A stretch of DNA of 64,000 bases from Minwuiaceae bacterium (GCA_028278525.1 JANQEE010000038.1:49022-113021); one strand, 5' to 3'. Shown: positions 10,344-20,447, counted from the stretch's first letter. Notes: generated from the letters alone by a model not told the origin. A program made the numbers and translations.

Positions 10344-13300
10344 TTACGAGCATCCACTTGTCCCGCCGCAAGTATCACACTTCATACAGGTCCCGTTGCG
10401 CAGCAGCGTGAAGTTGCCACACTCTTCACACGGATCTCCTTCATAACCTCTCATCCGCGCCTCGCGGATCTGTTCGACGCGGGCCGAAGCACGTTCGACA
10501 ACAGCGACATCTGCGGTGGCGGCAACCTGCGTCGCGGTTGCAACCGCAGAGACGGCGGCACCCACGTCGCCGCCGGCCAGCTGGGCCGTGGCGGCGCCGT
10601 TGCCACCGCCGCCGTTCAAGACATACAGGTTGGTCCGCATGTAACCGTTCGAGGCCAGGCCGATCACCGCCGATAGCGGATCTTCCGCCGCATCGTCATC
10701 GTCTTCGGCAACCGGGTTCGACTCCGCGCGGCCATGCCCCAGGCTGTCGAAATGGCTTTCGTTCGGATCGACATGGCCCAGATCGTTGCGGCCGAGATAG
10801 CTGACCGCCAGCTCGCGGAAGACATAGTCGATGATCGAGGTCGACATCTTGATCACATCGTTGCCTTCGACGATGCCCGACGGCTCGAACCGGGTGAAGG
10901 TGAAAGCGTCGACGAACTCTTCCAACGGCACGCCGTACTGAAGGCCGATCGAGATCGCGATGGCGAAATTGTTCATCAGGCTGCGGAAGGCGGCGCCTTC
11001 CTTGTGCATATCGATGAAGATCTCGCCGATGCTGCCGTCGTCGTATTCGCCGGTCCGCAAATAGACCTTGTGGCCGCCGACCATGGCTTTCTGGGTGTAG
11101 CCTTTACGCCGCTGCGGCAGCCTGCGGCGGCCATGCGCAACGACCTTCTCGACGATCCGCTCCGCGATGATCTGGGTCTGTTTGGCGGGCGCGGCCGCAA
11201 CCACATCCTCGACCAGATCCTGATCGTCATCCTCCAGCGTTACCGCCGACAGCGGCTGCGAGAGTTTCGAGCCGTCTCGGTAGAGCGCGTTGGCCTTCAG
11301 GCCAAGCCGCCAGGACAGCAGGTAGGCCTGCTTGCAATCCTCGACCGTCGCATCGTTCGGCATGTTGATGGTCTTGGAAATCGCGCCGGAAATGAACGGC
11401 TGGGCCGCCGCCATCATGCGGATGTGGCTGTCGGTCGAGAGATAGCGCTGACCGAGCCGGCCGCAGGGATTGGCGCAGTCGAACACCGCGAGATGTTCGT
11501 CCTTCAGATGCGGTGCACCCTCCAGCGTCATGGCGCCGCAGACATAGGTGTTGGCCGCTTCGATCTCCGACCGGGAGAAGCCCAGTTCCGACAGAATGTC
11601 GAAACCGAGATCGTTCAACTGGTCTTCGGTGAAGCCGAGGACGCGGGTGCAGAACTCCTCGCCGAGGGTGTACTTGTTGAATGCGAACTTGATATCGAAG
11701 GCGGTGGCGAGACCGGACTCCAACTGATCGATGACGCTCTGGCTGAAGCCTTTTTCCTTGAGCGCCTTGTGATCAATCGCCGGCGCGCCTTCCAGCGTGC
11801 CGTGGCCGACGGCGTATTCGATCATCTCGGCGGCTTCGGCCTCGGCGTATCCGAGCGTCTCAAGCGCCTCCGGCACGATGCGGTTGATGATCTTGAAGTA
11901 GCCGCCGCCGGCGAGCTTCTTGAACTTGACCAGGGCGAAGTCCGGCTCGATGCCCGTCGTGTCGCAATCCATGACCAATCCGATCGTGCCGGTCGGCGCG
12001 ATCACCGTGGTCTGGGCGTTGCGATAGCCGTGCCGCTCGCCAAGTTCCAGCGCGCGGTCCCAGGCGCCTTTGGCGGCCGCCGTCAGACCCGGTTCCGGCA
12101 CGCTGGCATCGTCCAGCGCGACCGGCGCGATCGACAGAGCCTCATAGCCTTCCTGCTTGCCGTAAGCCGCCAGGCGATGATTGCGGATCACCCGCAGCAT
12201 GTTCTCGCGATTGCGCTCGAAGCCGGGAAACGCGCCGAGTTCCGACGCCATCTCCGCCGACGTGGCGTAGGAAACGCCGGTCATCAGCGCGGTGACCGCG
12301 CCGCAGAGCGCCCAGCCTTCCTTCGAATCGTAGGGCAGGCCCATCGCCATCAGCAGCCCGCCGATATTCGCGTAGCCCAGTCCCAGAGTACGGAAATCGT
12401 AGGAAAGTTGGGCGATCCGGCGCGACGGGAACTGCGCCATCAGCACCGACGTTTCCAGGACCACGGTCCACAGCCGGACCGCATGCTCGAACGCCTGGAT
12501 GTCGAACTTGCCGTCGGCGTTACGGAAGGCGAGCAGGTTGAGCGACGCCAGATTGCAGGCGGTGTCGTCCAGGAACATGTATTCGGAACAGGGGTTGGAC
12601 GCGTTGATGCGGCCATCCGACGGGCAGGTATGCCAGTCGTTGATGGTCGTGTCGTACTGGATGCCCGGATCGGCGCTCGACCAGGCCGCGTAGCCGATCT
12701 GGTCCCACAGATCCTTGGCGCGCACGGTCTTCTCGACCTTGCCGTCGGTGCGGCGGATCAGCTTCCACTCGCCGTCGGCCAGCACCGTATCAAGGAATTC
12801 GTCGGTAACCCGCACCGAGTTGTTGGAGTTCTGGCCGGAGACGGTGAGGTAGGCCTGGGAATCCCAATCGGTGTCGTAGGTATCGAACGAGATCTCGTGG
12901 AAGTCCTGGCGGGCGAACTGGATCACGCGCTGGATGTAGTTCTCCGGGATCATCGCCCGGCGGGCCGCCAGCACTTCCTTTTTCAGCAGCCTGTTCTTGC
13001 GGGGATCGAAGCGGTCTTCGTCGTCGGCATCGAAGGCCGGCGCGTGACAGGCTTTGATGACGGCGTTCAGGTGCGTGTTGCAGAGTTTCGACCCTGCAAC
13101 CAGAGAGGCGACCTTCTGCTCCTCGACCGCCTTCCAGCTGATATATTCCTCGATATCCGGATGGTCGACGTCGACGGTGACCATCTTGGCCGCGCGCCGT
13201 GTGGTGCCGCCGGACTTGATCGCCCCGGCCGCACGGTCGCCGATCTTCAGGAAGCTCATCAGGCCGGACGACTTGCCGCCGCCGGACAGGGATTCGCCCG

Positions 13301-14006
13301 CGCCGCGCAGGTTGGAGAAATTGGTACCGGTGCCGGAGCCATATTTGAACAGGCGCGCTTCCCGGATCCAGAGATCCATAATCCCGCCGTCATTGACCAG
13401 ATCGTCGGAGATCGACTGGATGAAGCAGGCATGCGGCTGCGGATGCTCGTAGGCGTTCGACGATTCGGTCAGGGCGCCGGATTTGTAATCGACATAGAAA
13501 TGGCCCTGGGCCGGTCCGTCGATGCCGTAGGCCCAATGCAGACCGGTGTTGAACCATTGCGGCGAGTTCGGCGCACCCATCTGGCGGGCGAGCATGAACC
13601 GCATCTCGTCGAAGAAGGCGCGGCAATCGGATTCGGCATCGAAATAGCCGCCCTTCCAGCCCCAATAGGCCCAGGTGCCGGCCAGCCGGTCGAACACCTG
13701 CTTGGCGCTGGTCTCGCCGACCGTGTCGCGCGACTTCGCGCCGTCGTCCGGCTCGTGCCGCCAGAGCCACTCCGGAACGTCCGCTTCCTCGACCGGCTTC
13801 AACGACGCGGGCAGGCCGGCTTTCCGAAAGTACTTCTGCGCCAGGATATCGCAGGCCACCTGCGACCAGTGCGCCGGCACCTCGATATCGTCCATTTCGA
13901 ACACGGACGATCCGTCCGGATTGCGGATTTCACTACCGGTTTTCCGAAACTCTATATCGGCATACGGCTCGCGACCTTCGACCGTAAAACGACGCTCAAT
14001 GCGCAT
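10344..14006 (-). CDS. nrdJ: Adenosylcobalamin-dependent ribonucleotide reductase (class II)
   Basis: 1220 aa. Reduces ribonucleotides to deoxyribonucleotides using a cobalamin-generated thiyl radical, independent of oxygen. Visible family markers: [16 protein letters not shown] holding the N-terminal redox cysteine, [32 protein letters not shown] with the active-site cysteine/glutamate cluster, and [20 protein letters not shown]. The C-terminus has a cysteine-rich tail ([21 protein letters not shown] then GGTSGCS) that would bind zinc and deliver electrons, as in long alphaproteobacterial and actinobacterial NrdJ. No radical generator or small subunit lies next to it, as expected for class II. 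The upstream 318 bp carry a promoter overlapped by an NrdR box, plus a second NrdR box. No cobalamin riboswitch was recognised. Confidence 0.96.
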   Translation of the reverse strand: MRIERRFTVEGREPYADIEFRKTGSEIRNPDGSSVFEMDDIEVPAHWSQVACDILAQKYFRKAGLPASLKPVEEADVPEWLWRHEPDDGAKSRDTVGETSAKQVFDRLAGTWAYWGWKGGYFDAESDCRAFFDEMRFMLARQMGAPNSPQWFNTGLHWAYGIDGPAQGHFYVDYKSGALTESSNAYEHPQPHACFIQSISDDLVNDGGIMDLWIREARLFKYGSGTGTNFSNLRGAGESLSGGGKSSGLMSFLKIGDRAAGAIKSGGTTRRAAKMVTVDVDHPDIEEYISWKAVEEQKVASLVAGSKLCNTHLNAVIKACHAPAFDADDEDRFDPRKNRLLKKEVLAARRAMIPENYIQRVIQFARQDFHEISFDTYDTDWDSQAYLTVSGQNSNNSVRVTDEFLDTVLADGEWKLIRRTDGKVEKTVRAKDLWDQIGYAAWSSADPGIQYDTTINDWHTCPSDGRINASNPCSEYMFLDDTACNLASLNLLAFRNADGKFDIQAFEHAVRLWTVVLETSVLMAQFPSRRIAQLSYDFRTLGLGYANIGGLLMAMGLPYDSKEGWALCGAVTALMTGVSYATSAEMASELGAFPGFERNRENMLRVIRNHRLAAYGKQEGYEALSIAPVALDDASVPEPGLTAAAKGAWDRALELGERHGYRNAQTTVIAPTGTIGLVMDCDTTGIEPDFALVKFKKLAGGGYFKIINRIVPEALETLGYAEAEAAEMIEYAVGHGTLEGAPAIDHKALKEKGFSQSVIDQLESGLATAFDIKFAFNKYTLGEEFCTRVLGFTEDQLNDLGFDILSELGFSRSEIEAANTYVCGAMTLEGAPHLKDEHLAVFDCANPCGRLGQRYLSTDSHIRMMAAAQPFISGAISKTINMPNDATVEDCKQAYLLSWRLGLKANALYRDGSKLSQPLSAVTLEDDDQDLVEDVVAAAPAKQTQIIAERIVEKVVAHGRRRLPQRRKGYTQKAMVGGHKVYLRTGEYDDGSIGEIFIDMHKEGAAFRSLMNNFAIAISIGLQYGVPLEEFVDAFTFTRFEPSGIVEGNDVIKMSTSIIDYVFRELAVSYLGRNDLGHVDPNESHFDSLGHGRAESNPVAEDDDDAAEDPLSAVIGLASNGYMRTNLYVLNGGGGNGAATAQLAGGDVGAAVSAVATATQVAATADVAVVERASARVEQIREARMRGYEGDPCEECGNFTLLRNGTCMKCDTCGGTSGCS

Positions 14007-14085
14007 ATCAAATTCCCCACCAAGGATGTCCCGACCAATCCCGAGTGCGCCGCAATTTCGCCTTTGTTTTCAGGCTCTTTCGGAC

Positions 14086-14117
14086 GCAGACGGGCTGCTT
14101 ATCCGGCGGAAGTCTGC
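14086..14117 (-). promoter_or_regulatory. Hairpin in the nrdJ leader
   Basis: GCAGAC at 14086-14091 is complementary to GTCTGC at 14112-14117, giving a 6 bp stem with a 20-base loop in the untranslated leader of nrdJ. Function unknown; it could be chance. Confidence 0.3.
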
Positions 14118-14148
14118 CCAAATGTTGTGGTGACTTCGTTTGGACACC

Positions 14149-14158
14149 CAAAATATGG
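14149..14158. promoter_or_regulatory. NrdR box 2 (downstream of the nrdJ transcription start)
   Basis: CAAAATATGG matches the NrdR box core C-W-A-T-A-T-A-T-W-G at 8 of 10 positions. Its centre is exactly 30 bp (about three helical turns) from box 1, the spacing typical of paired NrdR operators. Confidence 0.75.
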
Positions 14159-14178
14159 CAAGCGTCATCAAAGGGCAA

Positions 14179-14188
14179 CAAAATATAG
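14179..14188. promoter_or_regulatory. NrdR box 1 overlapping the nrdJ -10 element
   Basis: CAAAATATAG matches the NrdR box core at 9 of 10 positions. On the minus strand it contains the TATATT that serves as the nrdJ -10, so bound NrdR would block RNA polymerase. nrdR itself is at 41220. Confidence 0.78.
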
Positions 14189-14211
14189 TGATCGCCCCCT
14201 TGAAATGTCCA
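14182..14211 (-). promoter_or_regulatory. Predicted sigma-70 promoter of nrdJ
   Basis: On the minus strand TGGACA (14206-14211, 5 of 6 to the -35 consensus) is followed by an 18 bp spacer and TATATT (14182-14187, 5 of 6 to the -10 consensus). Transcription would start near 14175, leaving a leader of about 170 bases before the nrdJ ATG at 14006. Confidence 0.6.
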
Positions 14212-14324
14212 TATGTAGCGTTGGGATTGAAAAAGTTTGGAAAGTGGGAAGTCTGGACGGGAAGCGGCCACGGTGTCATATTCCGCCGATTCCTGCCCCG
14301 GGCGCCCGCTATCAAGAGTGGCCA

Positions 14325-14666
14325 ATGACCATTAGAACGCGTTTTCTGACTTGGCTGAACGGTCGGCAGGTCGGCTCCGACCATTTCGGCAACCGGTATT
14401 TCGTGGAAAAGAACGGCGGTCCGAAGCGCTGGGTGCTCTACAACGGCATCCCGGAAGCATCGAAAGTGCCGCCGGAATGGAATGCCTGGCTGCATTACAC
14501 GATCGACGAACTGCCGGCGGAACGGCCGACCTTGCGAAATTGGGAACAGGACCACGTCCCAAATCTGACGGGCACGCCGGCCGCCTATCGGCCGCCGGGA
14601 CATGTCAGCCGGGGCGGGCAGCGATCCGCCGCCACCGGCGATTACGAGCCCTGGCGCCCGGAATAA
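14325..14666 (+). CDS. NADH:ubiquinone oxidoreductase accessory subunit, NDUFA12 family
   Basis: 113 aa. NDUFA12 (B17.2, related to the assembly factor NDUFAF2) is an accessory subunit of respiratory complex I found in mitochondria and alphaproteobacteria. Diagnostic features are GSDHFGNRYFVEK near residue 20, RWVLYNGIPEASKVPPEW, WLHYTIDELP and the C-terminal proline/tyrosine-rich tail ending YEPWRPE. ATG 14325 fits the family N-terminus; a longer open frame upstream is antisense to nrdJ and not real. It heads a plus-strand group with mlaD, a methyltransferase and DUF2155, an order often kept in this class. Confidence 0.92.
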   Translation: MTIRTRFLTWLNGRQVGSDHFGNRYFVEKNGGPKRWVLYNGIPEASKVPPEWNAWLHYTIDELPAERPTLRNWEQDHVPNLTGTPAAYRPPGHVSRGGQRSAATGDYEPWRPE

Positions 14667-14705
14667 CGCCGCCGCTTTCCTTTACCCGGCAAAGGAGACA
14701 GCCCG

Positions 14706-15161
14706 ATGGGCAACAACATCGTCGAAACCCTGATCGGCGCCATCGTCCTGGCAATCGCCGTGTTCTTCGTTGCATTCGCCTACTCGACGGCCGAGGTCAG
14801 CCCCAGAAGCGGCTACGACCTGACGGCGCGGTTCACCCGGGTCGACGGTCTCTCGGTCGGCAGCGATGTCCGGATGAGCGGCATCAAGGTCGGCACCGTG
14901 ACCAACCAGACGCTGGACGCGGAAACCTTTGATGCCGTGGTGCATATCAACATCCGCGACGACGTGAAGATCCCCGACGACACGGCGATCAAGATCGCCA
15001 GCGACGGCCTGCTGGGCGATTCGTACCTGTCGCTGGAGCCCGGCGGCAGCGAAGAAAACCTGACCGCCAACGGCGAAATTCAATTCACCCAGGGCGCCGT
15101 GAACTTCATGGATCTGATTGCGCAGGCCGTGTTCGGTTCGGCCGGCGGCAGTAAGGAATAA
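14706..15161 (+). CDS. mlaD: MlaD-family MCE domain protein of phospholipid transport
   Basis: 151 aa. MlaD is the periplasmic, inner-membrane-anchored substrate-binding part of the Mla lipid transporter, which keeps outer membrane lipid asymmetry. An N-terminal membrane anchor (TLIGAIVLAIAVFFVAFAYS) is followed by one MCE domain (about residues 37-115: YDLTARFTRVDGLSVGSDVR, GIKVGTVTNQTL, SDGLLGDSYLSLEPGG). Start ATG 14706 has AAAGGAG at 14691-14697. The permease and ATPase genes (mlaE, mlaF) are not next to it, so they must be elsewhere. Confidence 0.92.
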   Translation: MGNNIVETLIGAIVLAIAVFFVAFAYSTAEVSPRSGYDLTARFTRVDGLSVGSDVRMSGIKVGTVTNQTLDAETFDAVVHINIRDDVKIPDDTAIKIASDGLLGDSYLSLEPGGSEENLTANGEIQFTQGAVNFMDLIAQAVFGSAGGSKE

Positions 15162-15201
15162 GCTTGAGACGAGAGTTTCCAACCGGGGGTCGGGTCCGGT
15201 C

Positions 15202-15957
15202 ATGAGCGGCACGCAGACCTGGGAAGCCGACCGCTACGCCAAGAATGCCCGGTTCGTAGCGGACCTCGGCATGCCGGTCGTCGACCTGCTGGCGCCTCGG
15301 CCGGGCGAACGGATCCTCGATCTCGGCTGCGGCGACGGGGCCCTGACGGCGAAACTGGCCGACATGGCCGGCGCGGTCGTCGGCGTCGATGCCGGCGAAG
15401 ACATGATCGCGGCGGCGCGGAAGCGGGGCCTGGACGCGCATGTCATGAACGGTCATGAGTTGACCTTCGATGCCGAGTTCGACGCCGTCTTCTCCAACGC
15501 CGCGCTGCATTGGATGCTGGATCCGGATGCGGTCATCGCTGGCGTGCGCCGCGCCTTGAAACCGGGCGGGCGCTTCGTCGGCGAGTTCGGCGGACACGGC
15601 AATGTCGCCGCGATTTGCGTAGCTTTAAACGCTGCGCTGCGCCAACGGGGCGTCGACGGGGTCGAGCGTTTGCCCTGGTTCTTCCCGACCCCGGACGAGT
15701 ACCGGGCGAAGCTGGAGGCGGCCGGCTTCACGGTCCGGACGGCCGACCTGATTCCGAGACCGACGCCGCTGCCGACCGGTATCTCCGGGTGGCTGGAGAC
15801 GTTCGGCGAGAACTTCTTTCGCGCCGCACCGGAAGGCGAGGCGGAGCAGGTGAAACTGGACGCGATCGAGTTGCTGCGGCCTTGCCTGTGCGATCAGGCC
15901 GGCAATTGGACGGCTGACTACGTGCGCCTTCGGTTTTCGGCAGCGTTGGAAACATGA
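15202..15957 (+). CDS. Class I SAM-dependent methyltransferase
   Basis: 251 aa from ATG 15202; the frame is open back to 15118 but that part overlaps mlaD. Rossmann methyltransferase motifs are clear: motif I ILDLGCGDGALTAKLA (about residue 33), motif II GVDAGEDMIAAAR, and the FDAVFSNAALHWMLD segment seen in trans-aconitate methyltransferase-like proteins, then GGRFVGEFGGHGN. Substrate is unknown. Its stop overlaps the DUF2155 start by four bases, which suggests translational coupling. Confidence 0.88.
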   Translation: MSGTQTWEADRYAKNARFVADLGMPVVDLLAPRPGERILDLGCGDGALTAKLADMAGAVVGVDAGEDMIAAARKRGLDAHVMNGHELTFDAEFDAVFSNAALHWMLDPDAVIAGVRRALKPGGRFVGEFGGHGNVAAICVALNAALRQRGVDGVERLPWFFPTPDEYRAKLEAAGFTVRTADLIPRPTPLPTGISGWLETFGENFFRAAPEGEAEQVKLDAIELLRPCLCDQAGNWTADYVRLRFSAALET

Positions 15958-16352
15958 GTTGCTGGCGCGGACTGGCCGCAACCGCCGTTTGCGCCTGCCT
16001 GGCCGGCACCGCCACCGCGCAAACCGGCAACCGTGTCGGCATGTTGCGCGGCCTGGACAAAGTGACGGGGCGGATCTCCACCTTCGAGGCGCCGGTCAAC
16101 CAGGCGGTTCGCTTCGGGGCGCTGGAGATCACCGTGCGTCATTGCAAAAAACGGCCGCCGGAAGAACCGCCAGAGACGTCCGCGTTCCTCGAGATTTCGG
16201 AAATCAAGCCGGACGACGAGCCGATTCTGCTTTTTTCCGGATGGATGTTCGCGTCGAGCCCGGCCCTGTCGGCGCTTGAACATGCGGTCTATGACGTATG
16301 GGTGATCGACTGCACGACCGCCGCGCCGGTAACGCCCTCCGCCAACGAATAG
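15954..16352 (+). CDS. Exported DUF2155 domain protein
   Basis: 132 aa with a signal peptide ([17 protein letters not shown]). The body contains the DUF2155 pattern: [20 protein letters not shown], then [18 protein letters not shown], and [21 protein letters not shown] followed by DVWVIDC. DUF2155 is restricted mainly to alphaproteobacteria and usually sits near NDUFA12, mlaD and aat, as here. Its role is unknown. The last 64 bases overlap the 3' end of the convergent aat gene, an unusually long overlap. Confidence 0.88.
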   Translation: MSCWRGLAATAVCACLAGTATAQTGNRVGMLRGLDKVTGRISTFEAPVNQAVRFGALEITVRHCKKRPPEEPPETSAFLEISEIKPDDEPILLFSGWMFASSPALSALEHAVYDVWVIDCTTAAPVTPSANE

Positions 16353-16945
16353 AAATCGCCGTCGCGGCCAAGCGCCTGTCCCAGCAGGCGGTGGTAGGCC
16401 GTGCGCGGGATCTCCCGAATGCCGAACTGCATCAGATGGTCGGTCACGAACTGCGCGTCCAGCAGCCGGTAACCGCCGGCCTTGAGCCGGGCCACCAGAT
16501 GCACCAGGGCGACCTTGCTGGCATCGGTCGCCCGGCTGAACATGCTTTCGCCGAAAAAGGCGCCCTTGAGCGATACGCCATAGAGCCCGCCGACCAACTG
16601 CCCGTCGCGCCGGCATTCGATGCTGTGGGCCGAGCCCATGCGGTGCAGTTCCGTATAGACGTGAACGATTTCCTCGTTGATCCAGGTGCTCCGCCGCCCG
16701 GGGCCCGCCTGGGCGCAGGCTTCGATCACGGCCCGGAAGTCCCGGTCCACGGTAATAGCGAAAGGGTCCTGGCGCACGGTACGGCGAAGCCGGCGGGGAA
16801 TGTGGAAGTCGTCGATGGGTATGACCCCCCGCATGTCGGGGTCGACCCAGTAAAGCCTTGGATCGCTGCGATCCTCCGCCATGGGAAACAGGCCGTTGGC
16901 ATAAGCGTCAAGCAGCATTTCCGGCGTCAGGTTGTGCCTGGTCAA
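16289..16945 (-). CDS. aat: Leucyl/phenylalanyl-tRNA-protein transferase
   Basis: 218 aa. Adds Leu or Phe to proteins with N-terminal Lys or Arg, marking them for ClpS/ClpAP degradation. The N-terminus [15 protein letters not shown] and the segments [63 protein letters not shown] and [14 protein letters not shown] are family signatures. Length is normal. It shares 64 bp with the convergent DUF2155 gene and starts 15 bp past the accC stop, so it is probably the last gene of an accB-accC-aat transcript. Confidence 0.96.
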   Translation of the reverse strand: MTRHNLTPEMLLDAYANGLFPMAEDRSDPRLYWVDPDMRGVIPIDDFHIPRRLRRTVRQDPFAITVDRDFRAVIEACAQAGPGRRSTWINEEIVHVYTELHRMGSAHSIECRRDGQLVGGLYGVSLKGAFFGESMFSRATDASKVALVHLVARLKAGGYRLLDAQFVTDHLMQFGIREIPRTAYHRLLGQALGRDGDFYSLAEGVTGAAVVQSITHTS

Positions 16946-16960
16946 ACCGCCTCGCCGTTA

Positions 16961-18307
16961 CTACTCGCTTTTGTTGGCGATGTAGGATTCAAGCCAATGG
17001 ATATCGTACGCGCCATTGATGAAGTCGCCGTCGTCGATCAGGTCCAGATGCAGCGGGATCGTGGTTTCAACGCCGCCGATCACATATTCGCCCAGCGCCC
17101 GCCTGAGCCGCATGAGGCATTCGTTGCGGTTGCGGCCATGCACGATCAGCTTCGAGATCAGGCTGTCGTAGTAGGGCGGCACCCGGTAGCCGGAGTACAT
17201 CGCGGAATCGACGCGAACGCCGAGGCCGCCGGGGGTATGGTAATCCGTCACCGTGCCGGGCGAAGCCGCGAAGGTCAGCGGGTTTTCGGCGTTAATCCGG
17301 CATTCCACCGCATGGCCGCTGAAACCGATGTCCTCCTGACGCAGGTCCAACGAACTGCCGGCGGCAACCCGGATCTGCTCGCGGACCAGATCGATCCCGG
17401 TGATCGCCTCCGTCACCGGATGCTCCACCTGCAGCCTGGTGTTCATTTCGATGAAGAAGAACTCGCCGTTCTCATACAAGAACTCGATCGTGCCGACGCC
17501 GCGATAACCGAGGTCTTTCATGGCCTTGGTGACCGTTTCTCCGATCGCGTCTCGGGTCGCGACGTTGAGCGCGGGAGAAGGGGCCTCCTCCAGGATCTTT
17601 TGGTGCCGGCGCTGCAGGGAGCAGTCGCGCTCGCCCAGATGCACCACGTTGCCCTGACCGTCGGCCAGCACCTGGATCTCGATATGGCGCGGCAGCGCCA
17701 GATATTTTTCCAGGTAGACGGCGTCGTTGCCGAAGGCGTGGCGCGCTTCGGTGCGCGCGGCGGTCAGGCCTTCGGCCAATTCGGCTTCGCTGTGCACCAC
17801 CTTCATGCCGCGCCCGCCGCCGCCGGCGGTTGCCTTGACGAGGACCGGGTAGCCGATATCGGCCGCGACCGGCGCGGCCTGCTCCAGGCTATCGACCGAG
17901 CCGTCGGAGCCCGGCACAACGGGCACGCCAAGCTGCCGCATGGTGTCCTTGGCGGCGATCTTGTCGCCCATCAGCCGGATGTGTTCCGCGGTCGGGCCGA
18001 TGAAGGTGATCTGGTGCGCTTCCAGGATCTCGGCGAAATTCGGGTTCTCCGACAGGAAGCCGTAGCCCGGATGAATCGCATCGGCGTTGGTGATCTCCGC
18101 CGCCGCGACGATGGCCGGGATATGCAGGTAACTCTGGCCCGGATTGTTCGGCCCGATGCACACGCTCTCGTCCGCCAGGCGGACATGCATCGCATCCGCG
18201 TCGGCCTGGGAATGCACGGCGACCGTCTTGATGCCCATTTCCCGGCACGCGCGATGAACGCGAAGGGCGATCTCGCCGCGATTGGCAATCAGGATCTTTT
18301 CGAACAT
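16961..18307 (-). CDS. accC: Acetyl-CoA carboxylase, biotin carboxylase subunit
   Basis: 448 aa. ATP-dependent carboxylation of biotin on AccB, the first half-reaction of malonyl-CoA formation. It shows the N-terminal [15 protein letters not shown], the ATP-grasp loop [29 protein letters not shown] with the catalytic glutamates and Arg, and the C-terminal domain ending near IHWLESYI. Length and motifs are canonical. It is 16 bp downstream of accB and lies in the same minus-strand unit. Confidence 0.97.
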   Translation of the reverse strand: MFEKILIANRGEIALRVHRACREMGIKTVAVHSQADADAMHVRLADESVCIGPNNPGQSYLHIPAIVAAAEITNADAIHPGYGFLSENPNFAEILEAHQITFIGPTAEHIRLMGDKIAAKDTMRQLGVPVVPGSDGSVDSLEQAAPVAADIGYPVLVKATAGGGGRGMKVVHSEAELAEGLTAARTEARHAFGNDAVYLEKYLALPRHIEIQVLADGQGNVVHLGERDCSLQRRHQKILEEAPSPALNVATRDAIGETVTKAMKDLGYRGVGTIEFLYENGEFFFIEMNTRLQVEHPVTEAITGIDLVREQIRVAAGSSLDLRQEDIGFSGHAVECRINAENPLTFAASPGTVTDYHTPGGLGVRVDSAMYSGYRVPPYYDSLISKLIVHGRNRNECLMRLRRALGEYVIGGVETTIPLHLDLIDDGDFINGAYDIHWLESYIANKSE

Positions 18308-18323
18308 CAGAGCGGCGTTCCGA

Positions 18324-18791
18324 TCATTCGATCACCATCAAAACCTGGCCGAATTCGACGGGCTGTTCGTTGCCGACCAGGATCTGGGTTACCGTGCCGC
18401 CGCGGGGCGCCGGGATCGGGTTCATGGTCTTCATCGCCTCGACGATCATCACGGTCTGGCCTTCGGCAACCGTCGCGCCGACGGTCACGAACGGCGGCGT
18501 GCCGGGTTCCGCCGCGACGTAGGCCGTGCCAACCATGGGCGAGGTTACCGCGCCGGGGTGATTGGTGTAGTCGGTTTCCGCCGGCGCTTCCGCCGCCGGC
18601 GGCGCTTCGGCGCTTGGCGCCGCCGCGACCACGGCCGGCTGCGCCGCGACGACCATGCCGCCGCCACCGGTTTCGCGACCGATCCGAACCAGGACGTCGC
18701 CCTCGCTCCATTCGATCTCGGTCAGTCCGGTTTCGGTCAGCAGTTCCGCGAGGTCGCGGATTACGTCCTTATCGATTTTGAGTTTGGCCAT
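18324..18791 (-). CDS. accB: Acetyl-CoA carboxylase, biotin carboxyl carrier protein
   Basis: 155 aa. Carries the biotin that shuttles CO2 between AccC and the carboxyltransferase. N-terminal helical region ([19 protein letters not shown]), an Ala/Pro-rich flexible linker (about residues 47-72), then the biotinyl domain with the acceptor Lys121 in EAMKTMN; the form EAMKTMN instead of EAMKLMN is common in alphaproteobacteria. The thumb segment ([19 protein letters not shown]) is present, as expected for AccB. It lies between aroQ and accC. Confidence 0.97.
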   Translation of the reverse strand: MAKLKIDKDVIRDLAELLTETGLTEIEWSEGDVLVRIGRETGGGGMVVAAQPAVVAAAPSAEAPPAAEAPAETDYTNHPGAVTSPMVGTAYVAAEPGTPPFVTVGATVAEGQTVMIVEAMKTMNPIPAPRGGTVTQILVGNEQPVEFGQVLMVIE

Positions 18792-18829
18792 CGTTTCCCG
18801 GTCCAGTTCTGGCGATCACCGCCGATGCA

Positions 18830-19264
18830 TTACTGTTGCTTTGCAAGCGCCTCGAGCGCCAACAGATAGCCGGCCGATCCGAATCCGCAGATAACGCCCG
18901 TCGCCGCCAAACTGACATAAGAATGGTGACGGAAGTCTTCACGGGCAAATACGTTCGACAGATGTACTTCGATCACCGGTATGTCGACGGCCTTCAGGGC
19001 GTCGAGGATCGCGATCGACGTATGGGTGTAGGCCGCCGCGTTCAATATGATGCCCGCAGCGCCGTCGCGCGCCTCCTGAATCCAGCCGACCAACTCGCCT
19101 TCGACGTTGCTCTGCCGGAAGTCGATTGCCAAACCCAGATCCTTGGCGCGGGCGGCGCAGAGCGCCTCGATATCCGCCAGCGTCTCGCTGCCATAGATCT
19201 CCGGCTGGCGCACGCCCAGCAGGTTCAGGTTCGGCCCGTTCAATATGAAAATTTTGCCGGCCAT
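18830..19264 (-). CDS. aroQ: 3-dehydroquinate dehydratase, type II
   Basis: 144 aa. Dehydrates 3-dehydroquinate to 3-dehydroshikimate in the shikimate pathway. Type II features: [18 protein letters not shown] with the catalytic tyrosine, a mobile loop containing arginine, [16 protein letters not shown], and [18 protein letters not shown] with the catalytic histidine. Usual family wording is REPEIYG; here it is RQPEIYG, a conservative change. It precedes accB with a 38 bp gap, the common aroQ-accB-accC order. Confidence 0.96.
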   Translation of the reverse strand: MAGKIFILNGPNLNLLGVRQPEIYGSETLADIEALCAARAKDLGLAIDFRQSNVEGELVGWIQEARDGAAGIILNAAAYTHTSIAILDALKAVDIPVIEVHLSNVFAREDFRHHSYVSLAATGVICGFGSAGYLLALEALAKQQ

Positions 19265-19445
19265 TTGGGTGACGGATCGGTTGATGATCAGGCCTTATAG
19301 TCCGATTCCGGCAGCGCCGCCAAGCATCGCCCGCCGCAAGCTGCGCGTATGGCGCAACGCCGGGTCCTGCGCTGTTGAAAGCGCCGGTGCGCTTGCCCAT
19401 ACTCACTTCAAGGATTCCAACGCTCGCAGAGGCTCAGTCACGGCA

Positions 19446-20447
19446 ATGAATGTCACCATCAACGGGGAAAACCGCGATCTTTCAGGGCCGATTTCGGTCA
19501 CCGACCTGTTGTCGACGCTCGGCCTGGATCCGGCCAAAATCGCGCTGGAGCGCAACCTGGAAATCGTACCGCGCTCGACCTATGCAGACGTGATGATCGG
19601 CGAGGGCGACCGGCTGGAGATCGTGCACTTTATCGGCGGCGGGAACGGACTGGCGCAGGCGGTCGAGACGGTCGACGACGACGATGGCCTGGTGATCGCC
19701 GGCCGCCACTTCAAATCGCGCCTGATCGTCGGCACCGGCAAATACAAGGACTACGACGAGAACCGGCGCGCGGCCGAGGCGGCAGGCGCGGAAATCGTCA
19801 CCGTCGCGGTTCGGCGGGTCAACGTCACCGACCCTGACCAGCCGATGCTGATCGATTACCTGGACCCGAAGAAATACACCTACCTGCCGAACACCGCCGG
19901 CTGCTTCACCGCCGACGACGCCTTGCGCACCCTGCGCCTGGCGCGAGAATCGGGCGGCTGGGACCTGGTCAAGCTGGAGGTGCTGGGCGATCAGAAGACC
20001 CTGTATCCGAACATGCCGGAGACCTTGCATGCCGCCGAAGTCCTGCTTGGCGAAGGCTTCGAGGTGATGGTCTACTGCAACGACGATCCGATCGCCGCCA
20101 AACGCCTGGAGGAAATGGGCTGCTGCGCGATCATGCCGCTGGCGGCGCCGATCGGCTCCGGCCTCGGCGTGCAGAACCCGGTGAATATTCGGCTGATCGT
20201 AGAACAGGCCAACGTGCCGGTCCTGGTCGACGCCGGTGTCGGCACGGCGTCCGACGCGACGGTGGCGATGGAACTCGGCTGCGACGGGGTGCTGATGAAC
20301 ACGGCGATTGCCGAGGCGAAAGACCCGATCCGCATGGCCAAGGCGATGAAGCTCGCCGTCGAGTCAGGCCGGCTGGCCTATCTGGCCGGGCGGATGCCGA
20401 AGAAGCTCTACGCCGACCCGTCGTCGCCGCTGGGCGGCTTGATCTAG
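19446..20447 (+). CDS. thiG: ThiS-ThiG fusion: sulfur carrier and thiazole synthase
   Basis: 333 aa. Residues 1-66 are a complete ThiS ubiquitin-like sulfur carrier ([38 protein letters not shown]), and from about residue 78 the protein is ThiG ([20 protein letters not shown]). ThiG makes the thiazole of thiamine from deoxyxylulose phosphate, dehydroglycine and ThiS thiocarboxylate; its Schiff-base lysine is in [15 protein letters not shown]. The ThiS Gly-Gly that is normally a free C-terminus is buried at 64-66 before a 12-residue acidic linker. I chose ATG 19446 since ThiS homology starts there; upstream frame has no homology. No TPP riboswitch was recognised upstream. Confidence 0.93.
   Translation: MNVTINGENRDLSGPISVTDLLSTLGLDPAKIALERNLEIVPRSTYADVMIGEGDRLEIVHFIGGGNGLAQAVETVDDDDGLVIAGRHFKSRLIVGTGKYKDYDENRRAAEAAGAEIVTVAVRRVNVTDPDQPMLIDYLDPKKYTYLPNTAGCFTADDALRTLRLARESGGWDLVKLEVLGDQKTLYPNMPETLHAAEVLLGEGFEVMVYCNDDPIAAKRLEEMGCCAIMPLAAPIGSGLGVQNPVNIRLIVEQANVPVLVDAGVGTASDATVAMELGCDGVLMNTAIAEAKDPIRMAKAMKLAVESGRLAYLAGRMPKKLYADPSSPLGGLI

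Noticed and set aside
14007..14324. Cobalamin riboswitch upstream of nrdJ
   Set aside because: No B12-box-like element or long multi-stem fold found; NrdR boxes explain the control better.
10734..14666. 1310-codon plus-strand open frame
   Set aside because: Antisense to nrdJ; only its last 114 codons (from 14325) encode a real gene, NDUFA12. Long antisense frames are normal in GC-rich DNA.
16298..18781. 827-codon plus-strand open frame
   Set aside because: Antisense to aat, accC and accB, all with clear homology.
19265..19445. TPP riboswitch before thiS-thiG
   Set aside because: No CUGAGA-type or ACCUGA-type conserved core seen.
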